From: a virus
Length of the DNA: 64,000 nt
IMG/VR virus record: IMGVR_UViG_3300008448_000044
Span: 1 to 64,000 of that record
Reading direction: 5' to 3' (one strand)
The translations under genes and the position numbers were made by a program. Below are positions 56,859 to 64,000 of the stretch, piece by piece. Position 1 is the first letter of the stretch. The number at the start of each line of letters is the position of its first letter. The notes under the pieces were generated by a model that searched no databases, was not told the DNA's origin, and was given only the letters and a program-made list of their open reading frames with translations.

Positions 56859-58874
56859 TGTTCTTACCTTTTTTTCCTTAAGTTTTACTTCATTGTCTTT
56901 AACATAAAGACTATAAGAATTACCCTCGATTATTGACCCCTTAAGAACTTCTTCAGAAATAAAGTCCTCAACTTTATCTTGTATTGCTCTTTTTAATGGT
57001 CTTGCACCATAAGTCTCATCAAAACCAACCTCAGAAATTAAATCCAAAACATCATCAGAATATGAAATTTTGTATTTCAAATTAGTTAATCTTGAAATTA
57101 ATTTATCCATCTCCAATTTAACAATTTGTTTAACTTCTTCTTTTTTAAGAGTGTTGAAAATTATTACTTCGTCAATTCTGTTCAAAAATTCAGGAGCGAA
57201 AAATTTTTGTAACTCCTTCTTTAAAACTGCTCTTTTATGCTCTTCCTCAACGTATGAACTTGAGGACGTTTTGAATCCGACACCTGTACCAAAATCCTGT
57301 AATTTTTTAACTCCAATATTAGATGTCATAATTATAACACAATTTTTGAAATTAATTTTTCTACCTAAACCGTCAGTTATGTGTCCATCATCTAAAACTT
57401 GTAATAATGAAGAAAATATGTCTTTGTTGGCCTTTTCTATCTCATCAAATAAAATAACTGAATACGGTTTGTTCTTAACTTGTTCAGTTAATTGACCTCC
57501 TTCATCGTAACCGACATATCCTGGAGGAGCACCAATTAAACGAGATATTGTATGTTTTTCTTGGAATTCTGACATATCGATTCTTATCATATTGTCTTCA
57601 CTACCGAATATCTCTTTCGCTAATTGTTTTGCTAAATATGTTTTACCAACACCTGTTGACCCTAAGAAAATAAATGAGCCGATAGGTTTGTTAGGGTCTT
57701 TAATACCTAAACGATTTCTTCTAATTGATTTAGCAATTCTTGTAACCGCTTCAGACTGACCTATTACTTTTTTATTTAGACTTTCATCTAATTTTGATAA
57801 CAACTGAGTCTCATTTGAATTTAGTTTAGATACAGGAATTTTAGTCATATTAGAAACCACATCATAAACTAAGTCCTCCGTAACTTCTTTTTTAGAATTA
57901 GTTAGCTCGGACTCAAATTTCTTTTTCTCCAAATCTAATTTATCTAATATTCGTCTTTCTTTATCTCTTAGATTTGCGGCTTCTTCATAGTTTTGTTTTT
58001 TAACAACTTCAATTTTTTCTTGTTTTATATCAGAAGCTTGTTGTTTAAGTTTCTCAATTATTTCAGGAATTTTAACCTCAACCTGACTTCTAGCTCCAAC
58101 CTCATCTAAAATGTCAAACGCTTTATCAGGAAATTCTCTATCTGTAATATATCTTTCAGCCAAATCAACACATAGATTTAAAATTTCATCAGAATAGATT
58201 ACTTTATGATAATTTTCATATCTTTCTTTTGAATTTTTTAAAATCTGAATTGTTTCTTCTTTAGACGCGGAATCAACTATAACTTTCTGAAATCTTCTTT
58301 CTAATGCTCCGTCTTTCTCAAAGTTTTTTCTGTACTCGTCTAATGTTGTCGCTCCAATACATTGTATCTCACCTCTTGCCAATGCGGGTTTAAAAATATT
58401 CGAAGCGTCTAATGACCCTGATGAATTACCTGCGCCAACTATGGTATGAATTTCATCAATAAATACAATTATGTTTGGTGCGTTTTGAAGTTCTTCGATA
58501 ATAACTTTCATTCTTTCCTCAAACTGACCTCTATATTTTGTACCCGCGACAATAGATGTCATATCTAATGAGACAATTTTTTTATCCATCAAATTACGTG
58601 GACACTCTCCATTGAATATTTTTATTGCTAATCCTTCTGCGATTGCAGTTTTACCACATCCTGGCTCACCTATAATAATTGGGTTATTTTTCTTTCTTCT
58701 TGAAAGAATTTGTGCGATTCTATTAATCTCTTGTTCACGACCTATAACAGGGTCTAATTTTCCTTCTTCAGCTAATTTTATCAAATCACGACTGAAATTA
58801 TCTAAAACTGGCGTAGAGGTACTCTCGTTACCTCTGTTTTTATTTTGCCCATCATTATCTTTCGATTCTATCAT
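56844..58874 (-). CDS. clpC-like: ClpC-like AAA+ unfoldase lacking the N domain, 676 aa
   Basis: D1 starts directly (LDNFSRDLIKLAEEGKLDPVIGRE), Walker A GEPGCGKT (69-76), then a UVR segment KQNYEEAANLRDKE, D2 with GSTGVGKT, the pore loop GYVGYDEGGQL and arginine finger FLNRIDEVI. The normal 150-residue Clp_N adaptor-binding domain is absent. FGTGVGF before the D2 tail resembles a ClpP-docking loop, so it could feed host ClpP. A partner for the phage tmRNA tag is possible. Confidence 0.93.
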   Translation of the reverse strand: MIESKDNDGQNKNRGNESTSTPVLDNFSRDLIKLAEEGKLDPVIGREQEINRIAQILSRRKKNNPIIIGEPGCGKTAIAEGLAIKIFNGECPRNLMDKKIVSLDMTSIVAGTKYRGQFEERMKVIIEELQNAPNIIVFIDEIHTIVGAGNSSGSLDASNIFKPALARGEIQCIGATTLDEYRKNFEKDGALERRFQKVIVDSASKEETIQILKNSKERYENYHKVIYSDEILNLCVDLAERYITDREFPDKAFDILDEVGARSQVEVKIPEIIEKLKQQASDIKQEKIEVVKKQNYEEAANLRDKERRILDKLDLEKKKFESELTNSKKEVTEDLVYDVVSNMTKIPVSKLNSNETQLLSKLDESLNKKVIGQSEAVTRIAKSIRRNRLGIKDPNKPIGSFIFLGSTGVGKTYLAKQLAKEIFGSEDNMIRIDMSEFQEKHTISRLIGAPPGYVGYDEGGQLTEQVKNKPYSVILFDEIEKANKDIFSSLLQVLDDGHITDGLGRKINFKNCVIIMTSNIGVKKLQDFGTGVGFKTSSSSYVEEEHKRAVLKKELQKFFAPEFLNRIDEVIIFNTLKKEEVKQIVKLEMDKLISRLTNLKYKISYSDDVLDLISEVGFDETYGARPLKRAIQDKVEDFISEEVLKGSIIEGNSYSLYVKDNEVKLKEKKVRTKKGE

Positions 58875-58932
58875 ATTAGTCTTTTTTTAAAGTATAATCT
58901 TTAATTTGGTAATTTCAACTCAAATAATCTTA

Positions 58933-58939
58933 TATTTAT
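58933..58939 (+). promoter_or_regulatory. TATTTAT late-type motif, 4 nt before ATG
   Basis: TATTTAT-AAGT-ATG for 58944. Confidence 0.6.
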
Positions 58940-58943
58940 AAGT

Positions 58944-59288
58944 ATGGGTATGATGAAACATTATAAAAAATATATTGAGACCTTAAAATCCGATGAAGAT
59001 ATTTTAGAAACATATCGAGAGTTAAGAAGAGCGTTTCAAAGAGAAGGATGGACAGAAAAAGATTTAGAAAAACCCCCATATTATCCAAATGATATTATGA
59101 GAAACTTTCAAAAGTTCAGCTCCTTACACAGTAAATTGTTTTCTGAGTTAAAAGGTTTTTTCCCTGATATTGACCATAATGAGTTTGTTGATTATCTTCA
59201 AGATAAATTAAAAGAAATAAATTTAGAAATACCATTAGAAGATGGCGATAGTAAAAGAAGAGATAGTTGGGACGAAGATTTTGAATGA
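58944..59288 (+). CDS. hypothetical protein, 114 aa
   Basis: Helical, acidic protein (YKKYIETLKSDEDILETYRELRRAF...). Not recognised. Overlaps the KTSC gene by 47 nt. Confidence 0.55.
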   Translation: MGMMKHYKKYIETLKSDEDILETYRELRRAFQREGWTEKDLEKPPYYPNDIMRNFQKFSSLHSKLFSELKGFFPDIDHNEFVDYLQDKLKEINLEIPLEDGDSKRRDSWDEDFE

Positions 59289-59484
59289 AATCAAGTCAAG
59301 TAATTTGGCTAAAACCGAATATGATACTGAAACCAAAAAATTAATTGTTGAATTTAATAACGGGGCTCGTTATGAATATGATGAAATCCCACACCAACTT
59401 TATACACAGTTTAGAGTTTCAGAATCCCAAGGTAAGTTTTTCAGTACAAAAATCTCAAAAATATTTAAATACAAGAAACTGTAA
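59242..59484 (+). CDS. KTSC-domain protein, 80 aa
   Basis: SSNLAKTEYDTETKKLIVEFNNGARYEYDEIPHQLYTQFRVSESQGKFFSTKI is a KTSC domain, a small fold linked to lysyl-tRNA synthetases and phage proteins, function unknown. Confidence 0.8.
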   Translation: MAIVKEEIVGTKILNEIKSSNLAKTEYDTETKKLIVEFNNGARYEYDEIPHQLYTQFRVSESQGKFFSTKISKIFKYKKL

Positions 59485-59514
59485 CAAATAAAATTACTCT
59501 AATATTTATGTTTA

Positions 59515-61821
59515 ATGAGTAATTTAAAATCAATATTGAAAAGTTTTCATCTTAGGGATGAATTAAACCCTAAAATTTGGAAAGAAAAGGGTGGAGATAT
59601 TATTATTAACCCTAAAGTTAGAAATAGATTATTGGAAATATCCAATGAATTTATCGAATTCTTAAAAGTTGATGTCATTGTTTCAGATATCATAATGACA
59701 GGTTCATTAGCTAATTACAATTGGTCTAATTTTTCGGACATTGATTTACATATATTGGTAGATTACGAACAATTTAATGCAGCTCAGTTACCCCTATATG
59801 AAGAGTTATTCAAATTAAAAAAAACTTTATTTAACGATAAACACGACATAACAATTTTTGGTTATGATGTAGAATTGTATGTACAAGACGAATCTGAAAC
59901 TCATTTTAGTAGTGGAGTTTTTTCGGTATTAAAAAATGAATGGATTACAAAACCAAAAAAAGAAAATCCTAAAATTGACACCGAATTAATTAAGAATAAA
60001 TCTGAACAATGGATGAAAATAATTGATGGTGTTATTGAATCTGCAAAAGGTGAACCGTTGGATGATGCAAGAAAATTAATTGATAAGTATAAAGATAAAA
60101 TTAAAAAATATAGAACTTGCGGATTAGAAAAAGGTGGAGAGTATTCAGATGAGAATTTAGTGTTCAAAGTTTTAAGAAGAAACAATTATATTCAAAAACT
60201 TTTCGATTTTGAGACAAAACACACCGATAAAGAATTATCCCTTAAAGAAGCAACAACAAACATCGGAGGAACATTTAAAACCGATTTAGAAAACGGACCT
60301 AGAAACCACGGTGGTAGAGCTCTTGGTAATTGGGAGTCAGACAACGCTTGGGACATTTTTTCTCCACCAGGTACTGTTGTAAATTCATATACTGACGGAG
60401 TTGTTTCAAGAATTAGGGATACGGGCAAAAATTCAGGAAAAATCTTTGGAACACAAGTTTCAATATCTGGTGATAATAATTTTCCTGATATTTTTTATAC
60501 TCATTTAAAAAATGTTAATTTAAAAAAAGGTGATAGTGTAAAAGTTGGAGATTATATAGGGGTAATTTCTGAATGGGTTGGACATGAAGGTATGGAACAC
60601 GTTCACATCGGTTTACCAAGAGGAAGGCATTTAAGAGAACTTTTAGTAAACTCAGATAAAATTTTTACAGGTAAAGGGGAAACTTCAGAACCCTCAACAA
60701 CTGAAAAAACAGACCCCGTTGATAATACAACTGTTAATACGTCTATAGTATCATCATTACAAGATTTACTAAATAAATCTGAATTCACATCAGTTAATAA
60801 AGATGAGGTTAACAAAAATTTATCTGAGATTGAAAGTGGTGAAAACAAAATCATGAAAGAGTTTTATGATTTACTTTCAAGTGGTAAAGAATATAAAAAT
60901 TTAAAAGGTGTAGAGTCTTCAATACCAGTAGAACGAGGTGTTGAATTGATACAAACAGGTTTACAGTTTTTAGGTTTCTTATTACCTAAATGGGGTGTTG
61001 ACGGAAAATTTGGTCCTGAAACAGAACAAGCGGTTAAAGAATTCCAACAAAAATATGGTTTAACTGAAACAGGAGTTTTAAATAAAGAAGATTTAACGAA
61101 ATTATTTTCGATTTTAACAATTAAAAACTTTAAAGACTCTAACATGTCAGGGATTGAAATTGAAGGTAACCCTGACACATCAAACATTTCTACAGGAGAT
61201 GTTCAATTGGTAGGTAATTTTGATGCAGTTCAAAAAAATAACATCAAACTTATGATTGACTACATGAACAAAACAGGAATTACTGACCCATTAGCTCAAA
61301 TAGGTATATTATCCGTAATTTCAAAAGAATCTGGGTTCAAACCTAAATCAGAGGTATCATACGCAGGGACTTCCAACTCTAGAATTAGAAGTATTTTCGG
61401 CTCAAGGGTTGCAAAATACTCTGATAGTGAATTAAACGACTTGAAGAGCGACCCTGAGAAATTCTTTAACGTAGTGTATGCAAAAACTGTTGGTAACCAA
61501 GGAGGAGGTGACGGATGGAGATATAGAGGTAGAGGATTCAACCAACTTACAGGTAAAAAGAATTATGAAAAATATGGTAACATGATTGGTAAAGACTTGG
61601 TTGGTAACCCTGATTTAGTTAATGAACCTGACATCGCCGCTCAAGTCGCGGTGGCTTTCTTCACTAAAGGTAAACCCGCAAGTACCTTCCCTAAATTTAA
61701 AGATAAAGTTGATGCCGCAACATATTTTGCGGATATAAATGCGGGTGGAGGTGTAAGTAGTCATAGGTCTAATGCGATTGCCGCGTCAGAAAAGTTTGAC
61801 GTTGCAACTAATATAGCCTAA
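59515..61821 (+). CDS. multidomain virion protein: NTase, M23-like, PG-binding and GH19 domains, 768 aa
   Basis: Residues about 50-120 contain a nucleotidyltransferase motif (GSLAN with DID near 75). About 260-390: LytM/M23-like barrel (WDIFSPPGTVVNSYTDGVVSRI... EHVHIGL), with HVH but the first zinc His less clear. About 475-540: PG_binding_1 (GLQFLGFLLPKWGVDGKFGPETEQAVKEF). About 575-760: GH19-type muramidase/chitinase (GISVISKESGF-like, GDGWRYRGRGFNQLTGKKNYEKYG). Likely a tail or entry muralidase; the NTase fusion is odd. Confidence 0.85.
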   Translation: MSNLKSILKSFHLRDELNPKIWKEKGGDIIINPKVRNRLLEISNEFIEFLKVDVIVSDIIMTGSLANYNWSNFSDIDLHILVDYEQFNAAQLPLYEELFKLKKTLFNDKHDITIFGYDVELYVQDESETHFSSGVFSVLKNEWITKPKKENPKIDTELIKNKSEQWMKIIDGVIESAKGEPLDDARKLIDKYKDKIKKYRTCGLEKGGEYSDENLVFKVLRRNNYIQKLFDFETKHTDKELSLKEATTNIGGTFKTDLENGPRNHGGRALGNWESDNAWDIFSPPGTVVNSYTDGVVSRIRDTGKNSGKIFGTQVSISGDNNFPDIFYTHLKNVNLKKGDSVKVGDYIGVISEWVGHEGMEHVHIGLPRGRHLRELLVNSDKIFTGKGETSEPSTTEKTDPVDNTTVNTSIVSSLQDLLNKSEFTSVNKDEVNKNLSEIESGENKIMKEFYDLLSSGKEYKNLKGVESSIPVERGVELIQTGLQFLGFLLPKWGVDGKFGPETEQAVKEFQQKYGLTETGVLNKEDLTKLFSILTIKNFKDSNMSGIEIEGNPDTSNISTGDVQLVGNFDAVQKNNIKLMIDYMNKTGITDPLAQIGILSVISKESGFKPKSEVSYAGTSNSRIRSIFGSRVAKYSDSELNDLKSDPEKFFNVVYAKTVGNQGGGDGWRYRGRGFNQLTGKKNYEKYGNMIGKDLVGNPDLVNEPDIAAQVAVAFFTKGKPASTFPKFKDKVDAATYFADINAGGGVSSHRSNAIAASEKFDVATNIA

Positions 61822-61888
61822 TTCTAAATGATAAATGAAGTTTATGATATATTTATTAATAAAATAATTTTTTAAAAAAAATCAAAAA

Positions 61889-63208
61889 ATGGGAGATTTA
61901 AAACCAATTGGTAGTGAAAAACTACAAGGAATGGAAAAAATCAATCGTATGATTGAAATTGCCAGATACAACGAATATATACCAAAACCTATTAATGAGG
62001 ATTCTTCTTCAGAATATAAGAAAATTTTATCAGACGGTAACACATATCAAATTGTAAAAGAAAAAAATGGGTATGTTATTAAAAAAGGGTTGAATGAGTC
62101 TACATCTGACTATATTGAACCTATGAAACATAGAAGATATTTTTCTTCATATTCTCAAGCTTTGAAAAGATTGAACTTAATTGCAAAGGAAGTTAATGTT
62201 AATGAGGGTTTTGACAAAAATCTATCTTTATTCACTGAAAGTGAAGGTGAAGAAAAATACTTTTTAAAACACGAAACTAACGAACAGATGCCAGCCCCAG
62301 CTGCACCTACTCCCGCACCCGCTCCTGCTCCCGCACCTGCACCTGCTCCTGCACCCGCTCCTACTGATGATATGGGAATGGAAGATGACATGGGAATGGA
62401 AGATGAAGTCGATACTCAAGACATGGAAGACGATGAAGAAGAGGTTACGTTTAAAACTATCCAAAAACTAACAGGTAAATTAGGTCAAAAAATTAGAACA
62501 TTTTTATCTAACGAAGAAAATGAAATGACATCTAAGGATATAAAGTACGTTATTAATTCAGTATTATCGGCTTTAGATTTGAACTCGTTAGATGAAGAAG
62601 ATAGAGATGAAATTATGTCTAAATTCGAAGGTGGAGAAGAAGAAATGGGAATTGAAGGTGGAGAAGAAGAAATGGGTATGGAAGCTCCTGAACCTCCACA
62701 ACCTGAAGGTGAAATGGCGGAAGAAGATGATTTCATGAGTGAAAAAGAAAAGGAAAATTTAGTTGCAAGTTTTTTCACTGAAGAAGACGATATGGAGGAC
62801 GACTACCCAAGACATAGAAAACCAGGTGGAAGTAGAGCAACTTCTAAACTTAAACACCGCGGTATTAAAGACGAAGAAGCTAGTAGAATGGAAGAGATGA
62901 TTGAAGGTTTATTCGGTGAGTCTAAGGTAGAAAAAGTATTAACTAAGTATTTCAAAATTGATGAAAAAGAAAGATTGATGTTGGAAGAAAAGAAAAAAGA
63001 AAAAAATATTGAAACTGAAAAAACTAATAAGACAAGGCAAAGAATTAAAAGTTTGTCAGAAAGTATTTCCCAAGAAGTTGCTTCAGCAAAGTTGGTAAAA
63101 AAATACCCTAACGCAAAACTTGTTGGAAAAAATAAAAATAACAAATGTTTAGTTTTTGAAGTACAGAATAAAACTCTTAAAGTAACACCAAAAGGTAGTA
63201 TTATATGA
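61889..63208 (+). CDS. acidic proline-rich virion-type protein, 439 aa
   Basis: A conserved-looking N-terminal domain, then an Ala/Pro repeat of about 30 residues (APAPAP...), highly acidic low-complexity DDMGMEDEV and EEEMG blocks, and a basic helical C terminus (KKEKNIETEKTNKTRQR...). TATTTAT at 61850-61856. The composition resembles scaffold or head-internal proteins. Overlaps the next gene by 4 nt. Confidence 0.6.
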   Translation: MGDLKPIGSEKLQGMEKINRMIEIARYNEYIPKPINEDSSSEYKKILSDGNTYQIVKEKNGYVIKKGLNESTSDYIEPMKHRRYFSSYSQALKRLNLIAKEVNVNEGFDKNLSLFTESEGEEKYFLKHETNEQMPAPAAPTPAPAPAPAPAPAPAPAPTDDMGMEDDMGMEDEVDTQDMEDDEEEVTFKTIQKLTGKLGQKIRTFLSNEENEMTSKDIKYVINSVLSALDLNSLDEEDRDEIMSKFEGGEEEMGIEGGEEEMGMEAPEPPQPEGEMAEEDDFMSEKEKENLVASFFTEEDDMEDDYPRHRKPGGSRATSKLKHRGIKDEEASRMEEMIEGLFGESKVEKVLTKYFKIDEKERLMLEEKKKEKNIETEKTNKTRQRIKSLSESISQEVASAKLVKKYPNAKLVGKNKNNKCLVFEVQNKTLKVTPKGSII

Positions 63209-63615
63209 GTTTTTTAATTTATGTGAATGAATTAGGACCGAACTATAAAGGAGATAATATTTACGAATTTATTTTCTCAGATAGTATAGAGGACATATGG
63301 GGGGAATCTTGGGAATCAAAACCCGCAAATGGTTATCCTTTACCACCTGATTTAGAACACATAAAAAAAGTCGGAGTATTGAAACACGATATAATTAATT
63401 TTTCAGTGATTCAAAAATCCGATTGGTTATCAATGGTCGATGCGGTTGACGGAGTTATTGCATTGGCTTGGGAAAATGAATCTGATGAGGTTAATTTTGA
63501 ATTAAATAAAAGATTGGTATTCAGATTTGGGGAAACCGAATCTTCCGTAAAAGATAAATTATATGAACGAGACATCGTTTTAGAATTTGAAAAGAAAGTT
63601 GTTTATGAAAACTAA
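63205..63615 (+). CDS. conserved phage hypothetical protein, 136 aa
   Basis: SFLIYVNELGPNYKGDNIYEFIFSD... DDIWGESWES-like N-terminal segment typical of large myovirus proteins; function unknown. 4-nt overlap with the gene before, 11-nt overlap with the gene after. Confidence 0.65.
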   Translation: MSFLIYVNELGPNYKGDNIYEFIFSDSIEDIWGESWESKPANGYPLPPDLEHIKKVGVLKHDIINFSVIQKSDWLSMVDAVDGVIALAWENESDEVNFELNKRLVFRFGETESSVKDKLYERDIVLEFEKKVVYEN

Positions 63616-64000
63616 CGATAAATTGTTACATTTGTTAAACCATGGTTTTAGTGGTAATCTTCTTGGTGAATTAAACGAATCACAAGTGAATGTTTTATAC
63701 AGAAAACTTGTTGAGTCTAAAAAAGAACTTAAAGAAGCCACCACCAAAACTGAGACCAAAACTTATACTGATTATACATCAGGAGAGGTTAGCACAATGA
63801 AGAGTAAAGGACAATCAATAAATATTCCACAAGGGGGTCAATTACAACCTTTACCTGATGGTGGAATGAGGGTCGTTCAAGAAACTGACGATTTGGAAAA
63901 TGATGATATTGCACTATCATTAGGTGCTAAAGGTGATGACGAAATGGCGTTAGCGTTATCTAATATGGAATTAACCGAAAAATTTGCGTCTAAAGCTCAA
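63605..64000 (+). CDS. partial protein with (I/L)xE leader, cut by window end
   Basis: MKTNDKLLHLLNHGFSG... then LGELNESQVNVLYRKLVES, matching the leader type of predicted packaged proteins. 132 codons without stop up to the window end. Confidence 0.6.
   Translation, partial: MKTNDKLLHLLNHGFSGNLLGELNESQVNVLYRKLVESKKELKEATTKTETKTYTDYTSGEVSTMKSKGQSINIPQGGQLQPLPDGGMRVVQETDDLENDDIALSLGAKGDDEMALALSNMELTEKFASKAQ

Overview
The window looks like part of a large tailed phage infecting a member of the Bacteroidetes, probably a flavobacterium. DNA is AT-rich and densely coded, and starts lack Shine-Dalgarno sites. Early-type promoters carry the Bacteroidetes -7 element TAnnTTTG. DnaK and ClpC copies look Bacteroidetes-like, lipoproteins and signal peptides are Flavobacterium-like, and one secreted protein ends in a type IX secretion (CHU_C) sorting domain. 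Phage nature is shown by lysis and peptidoglycan enzymes, phage-type hypothetical genes, a tRNA array with tmRNA, and no ribosomal or core metabolic operons.

Layout. 0-9 kb: small early genes, an AAA ATPase, a 2H phosphoesterase, a lytic transglycosylase, an FKBP isomerase, a metallophosphoesterase and HExxH proteases. 9-13 kb: DnaK, a HAD protein, a holin-like protein and a secreted CAP protein. 13-25.5 kb: virion-type proteins, many with short N-terminal leaders containing (I/L)xE sites, plus a GMP reductase-like enzyme and a thioesterase. 25.5-30 kb: an HNH protein and a five-gene glycosyltransferase cluster. 30-40.7 kb: an RNA island with over 30 tRNA or tRNA-like genes, small ORFs and several structured RNAs of unknown type. 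40.7-50.3 kb: a leftward membrane protein gene, then a metabolic and RNA-repair block (methylglyoxal synthase, metallophosphoesterase, two RNA ligases, cyclic-phosphate receiver) and peptidoglycan proteins. 50.4-52.3 kb: a giant structured noncoding RNA with duplicated promoter leaders and an initiator tRNA. 52.3-54.1 kb: three secreted proteins, the last with the T9SS domain. 54.1-64 kb: tmRNA, an M20-type peptidase, a ClpC-like unfoldase, a multidomain virion muralidase and an acidic proline-rich protein.

How it fits together. The tRNAs cover all 20 amino acids, with initiator tRNA and tmRNA, so the phage seems equipped to run translation and ribosome rescue largely on its own RNAs. RNA ligases and end-processing enzymes could repair these RNAs. 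DnaK, FKBP and a ClpC-like unfoldase add protein quality control. Stable-RNA units begin with a boxA-like GTTCTTTGA element like host rRNA leaders, suggesting use of host antitermination.

Two promoter classes are visible: TAnnTTTG, and a directional TATTTAT motif next to many virion-type genes. Both often end exactly 4 nt before ATG, implying leaderless mRNAs.

The most unusual items are the roughly 0.9-1.3 kb structured RNA, a tRNA-Asn gene that appears circularly permuted with complementary flanks, a family of tRNA-Leu-like RNAs with enlarged anticodon arms, and a tmRNA with an unusually long predicted tag. All calls are from reading the sequence; no database search or folding program was run.
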